Source: Chryseobacterium sp. SN22 (lineage in GTDB: Bacteria > Bacteroidota > Bacteroidia > Flavobacteriales > Weeksellaceae). Taken from it: 64,000 bases of DNA. The stretch's first letter is position 1. Each line of letters begins with the position of its first letter. The notes beneath the pieces were generated by a model. The model was given only the letters and a program-made list of their open reading frames with translations, did no database searches and had not been told where the DNA came from. Made by a program: the position numbers and the translations under genes. Shown here piece after piece: positions 24,324 to 33,999 of the stretch. The DNA lies in the NCBI RefSeq assembly GCF_008329705.1, contig NZ_VTSX01000008.1, positions 1-64,000 on the forward strand, in the 5' to 3' direction.

Positions 24324-25133
24324 ATGGAAATCTCTCTTCACAATCAGGTGGCCATCATCACAGGAGCCTCCAGCGGAATCGGTTCAGGAATTGCAAAATC
24401 ATTGGGTGCGGCCGGTGCCACAGTCGTTATTAATCACTCTTCGGAACATTCGCTGGATGATGCCAAAGCGGTTTTAAAGGAAATCACGGATGCCGGCGGA
24501 GGCGGAATTACTTACCAGTGCGATGTTTCCAACGAAGACGAAGTCATCAAAATGTTCAGTGAAGTCGTTTCACAATTCGGTACGGTCGATATTCTTGTAA
24601 ACAATGCCGGCGTTCAGAAAGATGCAAAATTCACCGAAATGACCCTCGATCAGTGGAACACGGTTATCGGCATCAATCTTACCGGTCAGTTCTTATGCGC
24701 AAGGGAAGCAATCAAAGAATTCCTTCGTCGCGGGATCGATACGTCACGCTCCGTTGCTTGTGGTAAAATCATTCACATCAGTTCGGTTCATGAAGTCATT
24801 CCGTGGGCAGGGCATGCCAATTATGCTGCCAGCAAAGGAGCTATCCGGATGCTGATGCAGACTTTGGCACAGGAATACGGAGCCGACAGAATCCGCGTGA
24901 ATTCCATTTGCCCGGGAGCCATCCAGACGCCAATCAACAAAGATGCATGGAGCACGCCCGAAGCTTTAAATTCATTAATGACCCTGATTCCCTACAACAG
25001 AATCGGGCAGCCGCAGGATATCGGAAACCTGGCCGTATTCTTAGCGAGCGATGTTTCCGACTACATTACGGGTGCCAGCATTTTCATTGATGGCGGAATG
25101 ACAACTTTCGAGAGTTTTTCTACCGGAGGGTAA
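24324..25133 (+). CDS. SDR family oxidoreductase, glucose 1-dehydrogenase-like
   Basis: Classical short-chain dehydrogenase of 269 residues. The cofactor loop is ITGASSGIG (12-20), followed by NNAG (93-96), catalytic Ser154 in HISSVHEVIPW, Tyr167 and Lys171 (YAASK), and the closing segment YITGASIFIDGGMT. The SSVHE-IPW stretch is typical of glucose 1-dehydrogenases. The enzyme would oxidise a sugar (perhaps glucose to gluconolactone) with NAD(P). It lies 230 bases upstream of the GH63-like glucosidase gene on the same strand. That suggests a shared role in handling glucose released by the glucosidase, but they are probably separate transcripts. Confidence 0.88.
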   Translation: MEISLHNQVAIITGASSGIGSGIAKSLGAAGATVVINHSSEHSLDDAKAVLKEITDAGGGGITYQCDVSNEDEVIKMFSEVVSQFGTVDILVNNAGVQKDAKFTEMTLDQWNTVIGINLTGQFLCAREAIKEFLRRGIDTSRSVACGKIIHISSVHEVIPWAGHANYAASKGAIRMLMQTLAQEYGADRIRVNSICPGAIQTPINKDAWSTPEALNSLMTLIPYNRIGQPQDIGNLAVFLASDVSDYITGASIFIDGGMTTFESFSTGG

Positions 25134-25362
25134 TTTAGGGCGCACATTTCCGGCTTTCACTACTCGCTTTTTTGTGCCGGGCTTTTCCGGGCTTACAAAA
25201 AGAGCTCAGACAGGCCGCTCAATCCGGGGCGCACGTCAGCCGTAATACAGACAACCATTTTTTAATCAGATAAAGTTAGAAATAAACTTTTTATATTTAA
25301 GTTAGGTCTTTATTTCATCGATTATCATTTATCAATTATTATTTATTACCATCATCTGACAC

Positions 25363-28029
25363 ATGAAAGAAAAAGAAAGATTATCCGACATTACCTGGAA
25401 AAAATGGGGACCTTACGTCAGCAACCGTGAATGGGGCACAGTAAGGGAAGACTATAGCCCGGACGGTAAAGCCTGGACTTATACCAACCACGATACCGCG
25501 GAAGCCAAAACCTACCGTTGGGGCGAAGAAGGCATCTGCGGGATCTGTGATGACTTTCAGAAATTGGTTTTCTCCGTCGGATTCTGGAACAAAAAAGACC
25601 AAATGGTGAAAGAACGTTTTTTCGGGCTTTCCAACAAACAGGGAAACCACGGGGAAGATGTGAAAGAATATTTTTATTACCTGGATGGGACCCCTACGCA
25701 TTCCTACATGAAAATGCTGTACAAGTACCCTCAGAATGCTTTCCCATATGATGACCTTATCCGCACCAATGCCGAGCGTTCCCGGCAGGAACCCGAATAC
25801 GAATTAATCGATACCGGAATTTTTGACCAAAATGAATACTTCGATATTTTTATAGAATATGCCAAGGAAGGCCAGAATGACATTCTGGTAAAACTGACGG
25901 TCGTTAATAAATCCGAAAAGGAAGCACCATTGGTGATACTACCAACAGTATGGTTCAGAAACACCTGGAACTGGGGCTACAATGATTATAAGCCACAAAT
26001 GAATTCCGAGGATGTACAGATCATAAAAATAAACCATAAAGAGCTGGAAATTAAAAACCTGTATGCCAGTCAGTCTGAAAAAGTATTGTTCTGCGACAAC
26101 GAAACCAATAATGAAAGGCTTTACCAATCTTCCAATGCATCGAAATATACCAAAGACGGCATCAACGATTTTGTGATCAATGGCAATTCACAGGCGGTGA
26201 ACCCTAAAGATTTTGGGACAAAGGCGTCATTTTTTATAGATGAAACTTTTAAAGCGAAAGAAACAAAGGTTTTTGAATTCAGGCTGTCCGATAAAGACTT
26301 ACAACATCCTTTTGCAGATTTTGAGGCTGCTTTCAGTTTAAGACAGCAGGAAGCAGATGAATTTTACAGCGATATTCAGTGCGGCATCAGGACCGATGAT
26401 GAAAAAATGGTTCAGCGCCAGGCCTTTGCCGGAATGCTGTGGAACAAAATGTTCTACCATTACAACGTTGAAAAATGGCTGAAGGGCGATCCCGGTGAAA
26501 TTCCGCCGCCTAAATCCCGTGGAAAAATCAGGAATTCCGGATGGAAACATCTCAACAACGAGCACATCATCTCGATGCCCGATAAGTGGGAATATCCCTG
26601 GTACGCCACCTGGGACCTGGCTTTCCATACCATCAGTTTTTCACTGATCGATCCGGGTTTTGCCAAGCAGCAGCTCAAATTATTTCTTTTCGAATGGTAT
26701 ATGCACCCAAACGGGCAGCTGCCCGCTTATGAATGGGATTTCAGCGATGTCAACCCGCCGGTTCATGCCTGGGCGGTATTCCGGGTTTTTAAAATCGATG
26801 AATACCTGAACCAAAAACCCGATATTGAATTTCTGGAAAGCGCCTTTCAAAAGCTGCTGATGAATTTTACCTGGTGGGTGAATAAAAAAGATCATAACGG
26901 AAACAATATCTTCGAAGGGGGATTTCTCGGGCTCGATAACATCGGGGTGTTCGACCGGAATGCACCGCTTCCCGACGGGGAACATCTTGAACAGTCTGAC
27001 GGAACCAGCTGGATGGCGATGTTTGCCCTGAACATGATGCGGATTGCCCTTGAGTTGGCCCTTTATAATAATATTTATGAAGAAATGGCCATGAAATTCT
27101 TTGAACATTTCCTGGCGATTGCAAATTCCCTAGATAATATGGGGGATGAATGTTTCAGCCTTTGGGATGAGCAGGACGAATTCTTCTATGATGCCATTGC
27201 TTCAAACGACGGCAGTCATATGTATCTTAAATTACGGACCATTGTTGGTTTAATCCCGATGTTTGCTGTTGAGGTGATTGATGACGAGATGATCGAAAAG
27301 CTGCCTAATTTTAAGGCAAGAATGAATTGGGTACTGGAAAACAAGCCGGAGCTTGCTGCCTTGGTTTCCCACTGGGAAGTAAAAGGTGATGAATCCAAAC
27401 ATTTATTATCCCTCCTGCGTGGTCACCGCTTGAAAAGGCTGTTAAGCAGGATGCTGGATCCGGGTCAGTTTCTGAGTGACTTCGGCGTCCGTGCCTTATC
27501 GAAGGAATATGAAGACAATCCTTATACGATGACGGTGAACGGAACGGATTACACCGTAAAATATACCCCTGCGGAAAGTGACAGCGGAATGTTCGGCGGC
27601 AACAGCAACTGGCGCGGGCCGATCTGGTTTCCGATTAATTTTTTAATTATTGAAAGCCTGCAGCGGTTTTTCTTTTATTACAGCCCGGATTTCCTCGTGG
27701 AGTTTCCCACAGGAAGCGGAAAATATTCCAATCTGGATGAAATTGCGGATGCTTTAAGCCATAGGCTTTCGAAATTATTTTTAATGGATGAAAACGGAAA
27801 AAGACCTTTCAACGGTCAATATCCGAGATTTCAGACCGATCCGGATTTCAAGGATTATATCCTGTTCTATGAGTATTTTCACGGGGATAACGGCCGTGGA
27901 GTAGGCGCTTCACATCAAACCGGCTGGACCGGACTGATTGCCAAAATCCTGATGCCGAGGTTCTCCAAAAAACAAATTGCCGAGTCTGAAACCGAAATGC
28001 CGGAAAAATCGAGACAGGAAAAGAAGTAG
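25363..28029 (+). CDS. GH63-like glucosidase
   Basis: Large cytoplasmic glycoside hydrolase of 888 residues with an (alpha/alpha)6-barrel domain of the GH63 (mannosyl-oligosaccharide glucosidase-like) type. The N-terminal ~350 residues are beta-rich, starting SDITWKKWGPYVSNREWGTVREDYS. The catalytic part includes PWYATWDLAFHTISF near 410-425 (a family acidic residue in TWD) and GGNSNWRGPIWFPINFLIIESLQ near 743-765. It lacks a signal peptide, so its substrate should be taken up first or made in the cell. Bacterial relatives act on small alpha-glucosides or glucosylated compounds; the true substrate is unknown. It is on the same strand as the SDR gene upstream. Confidence 0.85.
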   Translation: MKEKERLSDITWKKWGPYVSNREWGTVREDYSPDGKAWTYTNHDTAEAKTYRWGEEGICGICDDFQKLVFSVGFWNKKDQMVKERFFGLSNKQGNHGEDVKEYFYYLDGTPTHSYMKMLYKYPQNAFPYDDLIRTNAERSRQEPEYELIDTGIFDQNEYFDIFIEYAKEGQNDILVKLTVVNKSEKEAPLVILPTVWFRNTWNWGYNDYKPQMNSEDVQIIKINHKELEIKNLYASQSEKVLFCDNETNNERLYQSSNASKYTKDGINDFVINGNSQAVNPKDFGTKASFFIDETFKAKETKVFEFRLSDKDLQHPFADFEAAFSLRQQEADEFYSDIQCGIRTDDEKMVQRQAFAGMLWNKMFYHYNVEKWLKGDPGEIPPPKSRGKIRNSGWKHLNNEHIISMPDKWEYPWYATWDLAFHTISFSLIDPGFAKQQLKLFLFEWYMHPNGQLPAYEWDFSDVNPPVHAWAVFRVFKIDEYLNQKPDIEFLESAFQKLLMNFTWWVNKKDHNGNNIFEGGFLGLDNIGVFDRNAPLPDGEHLEQSDGTSWMAMFALNMMRIALELALYNNIYEEMAMKFFEHFLAIANSLDNMGDECFSLWDEQDEFFYDAIASNDGSHMYLKLRTIVGLIPMFAVEVIDDEMIEKLPNFKARMNWVLENKPELAALVSHWEVKGDESKHLLSLLRGHRLKRLLSRMLDPGQFLSDFGVRALSKEYEDNPYTMTVNGTDYTVKYTPAESDSGMFGGNSNWRGPIWFPINFLIIESLQRFFFYYSPDFLVEFPTGSGKYSNLDEIADALSHRLSKLFLMDENGKRPFNGQYPRFQTDPDFKDYILFYEYFHGDNGRGVGASHQTGWTGLIAKILMPRFSKKQIAESETEMPEKSRQEKK

Positions 28030-28041
28030 GTTTAATCTGCC

Positions 28042-28728
28042 TTATTCGAAAATCTGCTGGATAACTTCTAATGAAGCAGGAATTTTAAATTCCGTAATAT
28101 GATAATGGTAGTAAACAAGCACACTATCTAAAAAATCTTTCCGGAACCGCGAAGGAATTCTCATACGGTAAGGATTTTCTATGGTAAGAATGCTTTTCCA
28201 CACTGCAGAAATTTCTCCGGTAAACATCTGATGCATTACTTCGGAAGTAAATGTTCCGGTTTCAGGATCAAGGTACCTGCTGTCATTAATCAGCGGAGCC
28301 ACTCCCTGAATTTTCAGGATTTTAATTAAAAAAATGAGATGCGACTGGTAATTCCGGTTCTGAAGTTCATCAATAAATTCTTCCAGGCAAGAGAAAATCG
28401 TGTGGTTTTTGTTTTCATGCCTTAAATTCTGATTGAGGAAATCTGAAATAAAAAAGACCACGGTATTGCACCGGATATCCGTATAAATATCGTTGCTTTT
28501 TACCATTTCAAATTTTGAAATCGTCTGGATTCCGTTTCCCTTCAGGGGATTTAAAGAAAAATTGAGTTTACTCAATGGCAGAAGAAGGGCTTTTTTCTTA
28601 TTTTTCTTGGTATAAATTCCTTTCAGAAAATAAGACTGAAACCCGTCTTCTTCGGTAAAACAATGCAATACGGCATCGTTTTCTCCATATTTTATGTATG
28701 ATAATAAAAATCCGTTCTGTGAATTCAT
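28042..28728 (-). CDS. recO: DNA repair protein RecO
   Basis: Recombination mediator of 228 residues that helps load RecA onto SSB-coated single-stranded DNA in the RecFOR pathway. The N-terminal OB-fold matches RecO (NGFLLSYIKYGENDAVLHCFTEEDGFQSY, about 4-32), and the middle and C-terminal parts are helical. No zinc-binding cysteine set is present, as in many Gram-negative RecO proteins. Its ATG overlaps the stop codon of porZ by one base (TAATG), so it is translationally coupled to porZ. It is the last gene of the four-gene minus-strand operon that starts near 32733. Confidence 0.88.
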   Translation of the reverse strand: MNSQNGFLLSYIKYGENDAVLHCFTEEDGFQSYFLKGIYTKKNKKKALLLPLSKLNFSLNPLKGNGIQTISKFEMVKSNDIYTDIRCNTVVFFISDFLNQNLRHENKNHTIFSCLEEFIDELQNRNYQSHLIFLIKILKIQGVAPLINDSRYLDPETGTFTSEVMHQMFTGEISAVWKSILTIENPYRMRIPSRFRKDFLDSVLVYYHYHITEFKIPASLEVIQQIFE

Positions 28729-31013
28729 TAATTTACCACAGCAATCTTTGCCGTTGCTTTATCAGTGCCGTCTTCGTTGGTCATCAGCATAAAATAAACA
28801 CCTGAAGCAACACGCTGTCCCCGCTGATTGTTAAGGTCCCACTCATAATATCCGCCTCTTGCTACAGCTGAATGTACAATATTTCCTGTAGCATCAACGA
28901 TTCTGATATTGGTCACTTCTGCAAGTCCTTTGATGGTTACTTTACCCTTGAAATTAGAATATACTACCGGATTAGGGTAAACAAGAACATTTCCGAAATC
29001 CGAAGTAACATCTGAAACATCGCCCTGATACGTTACAATTCCCTCATAGGAAGCAAAATAAACTTTTCCGGTCTTCTTATCGACCTTTATATCGGTAATG
29101 GTATTCGTTGGCAGCGGGGAATTTTCCTTGGTAAAATGCTTGATCGTCTGCTGGCCGTCTGAAGATAAATAATAGACGCCTCCGCCGTCAACTGAAACCC
29201 ACTTGTGGTCACCGGCATCCACTTCAATCTGTAAGATCTGTCCGTCCCGGAAAAGCTCTTCCCCTAATCCGTTCTGCTCAATAATAATCGGTTCCACTTT
29301 GGCCGTTGCAGGTGTTTTTATAGCATTCACTGCATTCGGCAGCACTCTTAAACCTACATCGCCACCAATCCATGCATCTCCTGATTTATCAATGGCTACG
29401 GAAAGGGTACCTCCCGAAGTTGGGGCAAAACCGTTGGCCTGGGTTAAAAGATATTCTTTATCATCAGAGGTATTGATGGTTTTTTTGGCATCATAGGCAA
29501 TGAAATTATTGGTTCTCGGGTTGGGAAGCCAGAGCAGGCCGTCCTGATATAGCGGTTTTTGGGCTGACCCGAAATTCTGGGCAGCATTTCTGATCAGGAA
29601 ATTGTCCGTTGCCCGGTCGTAACCGCCGATGGCCACATAGGCAGCGGTAGGCGGTCCGTCATTGGCAAAACCAATGGACACAAAAACGTTGTTTACCTCA
29701 TCGGAAGCAAAGCCCACAGGCCTCATGTAATAAATATCCTCCGTACCCAGATTGTATCGTTTGACCAAGGTAAAATCTTTGCTGCCTGCGTCATATTTCA
29801 TCTTGTATACTCCGCGGTTACTATCGAATGTATAGTTCGCGAGGAAAACCTCATTGGGGTTTGCCGGGTCGGCCATCACATCCAGGACATTGAAGATGTT
29901 GGTGTTCGGTTTAAAATAAGAAGGATGGATCCATTCAGCTCCGTTGAAATAATAAAAGCCAGGGTTTTTTGTATTGGTTACAGGCGTATTGAACCTGCTC
30001 TCTCTTGCCCCGGTGGAAACCAGAATCTGATTATCACCGTAAACGTTCAGTTTATAGGCGAAATTTAAATACGGTCCGTCCGGCCTGAACGAATTTCCGC
30101 CTTCATTTTTGATGCCAGACATGATCGTTCCTCCGTATACATTGCTTCCGATCTTGGTAGCGGTGTTGCATTCTTCCCCGAAAGTTACATTGTTGTTGAA
30201 GGTCCCGTTGGTATTGAAAGTATAGATCCTGCTGAGATCGGTAACAATAATACTGCCTGAGGTTACCACCAGATCATGTACATTGGTGAATGACTGGGCA
30301 ATCGGAACCGGTGTTCCGCCGTTGGACACATAAGCTGTAGTAGCAGACGAAAAACTTAAAACCCCCTCCGAATCAATATGCTTAAATGAACCCGGTATCT
30401 CTGTTGTCCATGTAGTATAAACGGGGAAGTTGGTATTCATTTCATGGCTTTTTAGGCCGGTATTGGTAACAGAATATACTTTATTACCGAAAATAGTGGC
30501 TTCATTGCTCGCTTCGTATACGCCTGCGGAAAGAAAGAACGTTGAATCTTTAAACTCTTTTTTCTTCAGATCAAAAATAGATACTCCATAGCCTACGGAA
30601 ATCACAGCCAGATCTCCGGTAATTGAAATGTGGTTGATCTTCTTGCTTCCGTTATAGCCGGTTGCGATTGGGATATCCACAATATAAGTAATGCCATCCG
30701 GTGTAATAACGTCCATTGAACCGTTCTGATAACCGACAAGTCCGATTTTGGTCTGCGGATTATAATCAAAAGCTGAAATTTTAACTTCATGCAGGCCGTT
30801 AGCTTTGGAAAGCTTTGTAATTTCACCTGTAGAAATGGTATAATAGAAAACTCCGTTTTCCGCTGCTGCGACTATTTTTCCATTGTCTTCTTTCATGGCC
30901 AGAACATTATTGTAAGAAAATAAGTCGGCCCATTTTTTTGAAGAAATAGTCTGTGCATTTGCAACATGCAGTGATGCTAAGATACCAAGAGAAATTAAAG
31001 AGAGTTTTTTCAT
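28728..31013 (-). CDS. porZ: T9SS protein PorZ
   Basis: Surface protein of the type IX secretion attachment machinery, 761 residues. PorZ brings anionic lipopolysaccharide to the PorU sortase. The signal peptide is MKKLSLISLGILASLHVANAQ. The start of the mature protein (KKWADLFSYNNVLAMKEDNG) and the long series of short beta-propeller blades fit the two-propeller architecture. The C-terminal ~80 residues form a T9SS type A sorting domain (VLVYPNPV, then VASGVYFMLMTNEDG-TAKIAVVN). It follows the metallophosphoesterase gene by two bases and overlaps recO by one base. The porZ-recO link is common in flavobacteria. The presence of PorZ indicates a working T9SS in this organism. Confidence 0.88.
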   Translation of the reverse strand: MKKLSLISLGILASLHVANAQTISSKKWADLFSYNNVLAMKEDNGKIVAAAENGVFYYTISTGEITKLSKANGLHEVKISAFDYNPQTKIGLVGYQNGSMDVITPDGITYIVDIPIATGYNGSKKINHISITGDLAVISVGYGVSIFDLKKKEFKDSTFFLSAGVYEASNEATIFGNKVYSVTNTGLKSHEMNTNFPVYTTWTTEIPGSFKHIDSEGVLSFSSATTAYVSNGGTPVPIAQSFTNVHDLVVTSGSIIVTDLSRIYTFNTNGTFNNNVTFGEECNTATKIGSNVYGGTIMSGIKNEGGNSFRPDGPYLNFAYKLNVYGDNQILVSTGARESRFNTPVTNTKNPGFYYFNGAEWIHPSYFKPNTNIFNVLDVMADPANPNEVFLANYTFDSNRGVYKMKYDAGSKDFTLVKRYNLGTEDIYYMRPVGFASDEVNNVFVSIGFANDGPPTAAYVAIGGYDRATDNFLIRNAAQNFGSAQKPLYQDGLLWLPNPRTNNFIAYDAKKTINTSDDKEYLLTQANGFAPTSGGTLSVAIDKSGDAWIGGDVGLRVLPNAVNAIKTPATAKVEPIIIEQNGLGEELFRDGQILQIEVDAGDHKWVSVDGGGVYYLSSDGQQTIKHFTKENSPLPTNTITDIKVDKKTGKVYFASYEGIVTYQGDVSDVTSDFGNVLVYPNPVVYSNFKGKVTIKGLAEVTNIRIVDATGNIVHSAVARGGYYEWDLNNQRGQRVASGVYFMLMTNEDGTDKATAKIAVVN

Positions 31014-31015
31014 GC

Positions 31016-31966
31016 TTATGCTATTATGCTGCTGTCTATTACCTGGTTGTTCCAGGAAATATGTTTTACGTTTTTATCTGAATCGAAAAAGAAATCTATC
31101 CTGCCCAGTAAAAGACCGGCCCATCCTACCTGATTGACGAGCACATTTTTGCCTGCTCTGTTGGTAAAAGCCTGGGGCTCCGGTAAAAAAGTATGGGTAT
31201 GCCCTCCCAGAATTAGATCTATATTTTCTGTTTTGGCAGCCAGGATCTTATCATTCAGTTTATTGGGTTCGTCTTCGTACTCGTAGCCGATATGCGAAAG
31301 ACAGATAACAAGATCACATTTCTGATCATTTTTAAGAAAACTGGAATAGTGTTGTGCTACCTCTACCGGATCAGAGTATACGGTTTCGCCATACTGCTTT
31401 TTTCCTACCAGTCCGTCCAGCTTAATGCCCACTCCGAAAATTCCTACTTTGATCCCGTTTTTATTGAAAATCTTATAGGGCAAAGTCTTGCCCTCCAGCA
31501 CGGTATTTTTAAAATCATAGTTGGAACAGATAAAAGGAAACTGCGCATTGGGAAGCACCTTTAAAAAACCATTCAGTCCGTTATCAAAATCATGATTTCC
31601 CATCGTGGAAGCATCATACTTCATCATGGACATGAGTTTAAACTCCAGTTCTCCTCCAAAAAAATTGAAATAAGGAGTTCCCTGAAAAATATCTCCCGAA
31701 TCCAGAAGTAAAAGGTTAGGCTCCTGGTTTCTGATCTGCTGGATCAGGCTGGCCCTTCTGGCAAAGCCTCCCTGGTTGGGATTTCTGGTATAGCTTGAGT
31801 CGAAAGGCTCTATCCTGCTATGCTGATCGTTGGTATGAAGGATCGTCAGTTTATTTGCGGATTTCAGATCAAGGATCTTGAACTCTTCCGCCATCACCAT
31901 ATTTGGAGCCAAGGCCATTGCCAGGGTTCCGCCACCTATTGCTTTTAAAAAACTTTTTCTATCCAT
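31016..31966 (-). CDS. 5'-nucleotidase-type metallophosphoesterase (catalytic half)
   Basis: Periplasmic metallophosphatase of 316 residues, the catalytic domain of UshA/SoxB-type 5'-nucleotidases without the C-terminal substrate domain. The metal ligands are all visible: HTNDQH (44-49), DSGDIF (89-94), GNHDFD (123-128), LSHIGYE and GGHTHTFLPEP. The N-terminus (MDRKSFLKAIGGGTLAMALA) has a Tat-like appearance, with a single Arg in DRKSFLK, so the export route is uncertain. The missing half is encoded just upstream at 31966-32733, and the two genes overlap by one base. The two proteins presumably form one enzyme. Confidence 0.88.
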   Translation of the reverse strand: MDRKSFLKAIGGGTLAMALAPNMVMAEEFKILDLKSANKLTILHTNDQHSRIEPFDSSYTRNPNQGGFARRASLIQQIRNQEPNLLLLDSGDIFQGTPYFNFFGGELEFKLMSMMKYDASTMGNHDFDNGLNGFLKVLPNAQFPFICSNYDFKNTVLEGKTLPYKIFNKNGIKVGIFGVGIKLDGLVGKKQYGETVYSDPVEVAQHYSSFLKNDQKCDLVICLSHIGYEYEDEPNKLNDKILAAKTENIDLILGGHTHTFLPEPQAFTNRAGKNVLVNQVGWAGLLLGRIDFFFDSDKNVKHISWNNQVIDSSIIA

Positions 31967-32733
31967 TATTTCTTACCGGTAAAATTTAAACGAACATCTG
32001 TATGGGGCACGACCTCAGGATTTTTTTTGAAATAATCAATAAAAAGATCCCTTAATTTAAGTCCTGTCGGAATCATTTCCCCTTTAGAGAAAAATTTCAT
32101 ATTGTCTCCGCCGAGCGCCAGATAATCGGATGTGGCGATGTAATAATCCTGGTCGGTATTTACAGTTTTTCCGTCAATCAGCGTCTTGGTAATTTGTCCT
32201 TTGTTGGTTTCGATGTATAAGTGGGAAACCGGATTGTTCACCTGGCGTTCTGCATAATAGTTAAACAGCCCCTGCAGATCCGTTCCTTTCATTTTTACAA
32301 TGATTATTTCATTTTCAAAGGGCATGACTTCAAATACGCTTTTCAGTAAAATATCGCCTTTGCCGATCGTGGTACGGATTCCGCCGATATTGATGAGTGC
32401 GGCATCTATATTTCTCTGCAGGTTTTTCTTCGCCCATTCATTGGCTCCGTCGAACGTGTAGTCTGCCAAAAGATTTCCGAGATTGCTGTTGTCGCCCTGT
32501 TTTGTAAGATCTACACTGGTGTGCGAGATTTTCTGGTTCATCTCCTTATCCAGCTTCTGCTTATAAGGTTCAATGGTTTTTATAAACTCCTCATCATTCT
32601 TTAGCTCATTATTAATAGAAATATTTTTCCGGATCTCCACTTTTCCGAGGTGTATGGAAGAGGCCGATGAAGCCGTCTTACAGCCCGAAAGTGCAGCCAG
32701 GGCAATCCCTAGTAACAAGAATTTATTTTTCAT
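31966..32733 (-). CDS. 5'-nucleotidase C-terminal-domain lipoprotein
   Basis: Lipoprotein of 255 residues from ATG 32733 (MKNKFLLLGIALAALSGC, lipidation at Cys18). A longer form starting at 32751 would put six residues in front of the signal peptide. The body matches the 5_nucleotid_C domain: GNLLADYTFDGANEWAKKN, LINIGGIRTTIGKGDIL, FENEIIIVKMKGTDLQGLF and YYIATSDYLALGGDNMKFF. This domain normally binds the nucleotide base in a single-chain enzyme. Here it is separated from its catalytic half, encoded directly downstream with a TAATG overlap. It is the first gene of the operon with porZ and recO. Confidence 0.88.
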   Translation of the reverse strand: MKNKFLLLGIALAALSGCKTASSASSIHLGKVEIRKNISINNELKNDEEFIKTIEPYKQKLDKEMNQKISHTSVDLTKQGDNSNLGNLLADYTFDGANEWAKKNLQRNIDAALINIGGIRTTIGKGDILLKSVFEVMPFENEIIIVKMKGTDLQGLFNYYAERQVNNPVSHLYIETNKGQITKTLIDGKTVNTDQDYYIATSDYLALGGDNMKFFSKGEMIPTGLKLRDLFIDYFKKNPEVVPHTDVRLNFTGKK

Positions 32734-32871
32734 ATACAGCAAAATTATCATTACAGGTAAAGCTGCCGGTTTTTTATGTGGCAGTCTTATCCTGTCTTTT
32801 TAGTATATGCAAATATAATTATATGTATAATAAAACATTAGTAATTATTAGAAATTCTTCTCGTAAATTAT

Positions 32872-32879
32872 TAAATTTG
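32872..32879 (+). promoter_or_regulatory. Promoter -7 element of dapA
   Basis: TAAATTTG lies 19 bases before the dapA ATG and fits TAnnTTTG. No TTG is seen at the matching upstream distance. Confidence 0.4.
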
Positions 32880-32898
32880 ACAAAAATAATTCTAACAG

Positions 32899-33771
32899 AT
32901 GAGCATTTTAAAAGGAGTAGGTGTTGCATTGGTGACGCCCTTTAATGAAGATTTATCCGTAGATTTCGACAGTCTTACAAAATTAGTAGACTACAACATC
33001 GAAAACGGAACCAATTATTTAGTGGTGCTGGGGACTACAGCCGAGGCGGCAACGCTTTCTGCAAAGGAGAAGAAACAGGTAATTAAACATATCATTAAGG
33101 TTACTAATAAACGCGTTCCCCTGGTTTTGGGAATTGGCGGAAATAATACTCTGGAAGTAAAGAAACAGATCGAAGAGGCGGATTTATCTGCTTTCGAAGC
33201 GGTATTATCCGTGTCTCCTTATTACAATAAACCCAATCAGGAAGGATTGTATCAGCATTATAAAGCATTAGCTTCCACAGGCAAGAATATCATTATTTAT
33301 AATGTTCCGTCGCGAACCGGGCAGAATATCGAAGCGGAAACAACCCTGCGTCTGGCCAAGGAATTCCCGAATTTATTCCTGATCAAAGAAGCGGCTCCGA
33401 ATATTCTTCAGTATTTCGATATTTTAAGGAAAAAACCGGAAGGCTTTAATCTGGTATCGGGGGATGACGAATATACGCTTCCGGTTACACTGGCTGGCGG
33501 AAATGGGGTGATCTCCGTAATCGGACAAGCATATCCGAAAGAGTTCTCAACTATGGTTCAACATGCTTTTGACGGTAAAGTGAAAGAAGCCTATGAGATC
33601 CACAATAAGCTGGTAGAAATTACACGGCTGATTTTTGCGGAAGGGAATCCTTGCGGAATCAAAGCCGTTTTAACGGAAAAAGGAATTGTAAAAAACTATT
33701 TACGATTGCCGTTGGTTCCTGCGTCTGAAAACCTTTATACTAAAATAAAAGCCGAAATGGCAAACATTTAA
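32899..33771 (+). CDS. dapA: 4-hydroxy-tetrahydrodipicolinate synthase
   Basis: First committed enzyme of lysine and diaminopimelate synthesis, which condenses pyruvate with aspartate semialdehyde. The 290-residue length is standard. The Schiff-base lysine is Lys163 (LIKEA), with Tyr134 (YNVPSRTG), Thr46-Thr47 (GTTAEAATLS) and Arg139 in the expected places. GNPCGIKAVL near residue 250 is also typical. The protein is a cytoplasmic TIM barrel. Diaminopimelate feeds the peptidoglycan on which the M23 peptidase in this window would act. It is divergent from the 5'-nucleotidase operon and monocistronic. Confidence 0.96.
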   Translation: MSILKGVGVALVTPFNEDLSVDFDSLTKLVDYNIENGTNYLVVLGTTAEAATLSAKEKKQVIKHIIKVTNKRVPLVLGIGGNNTLEVKKQIEEADLSAFEAVLSVSPYYNKPNQEGLYQHYKALASTGKNIIIYNVPSRTGQNIEAETTLRLAKEFPNLFLIKEAAPNILQYFDILRKKPEGFNLVSGDDEYTLPVTLAGGNGVISVIGQAYPKEFSTMVQHAFDGKVKEAYEIHNKLVEITRLIFAEGNPCGIKAVLTEKGIVKNYLRLPLVPASENLYTKIKAEMANI

Positions 33772-33999
33772 AATGAATAAGGCATCTGCTATGCAGTAAA
33801 TGGTGAATTTTCAGATAAATTTTAAATTATAGCAATAGATTAAGGTGGAAGGTTAATACTTTTCACCTTTTTAATTAAGTTCTTTGGTGAGTGAAACGTA
33901 TTATACTGAGACTGTCAAAGTACCTGTAAGAGGTTAGAGCTTAGCGTATTTAAAGAAAATCTTTGTAAATTTTGTGTTAAAAATAAATATTAATATTCA

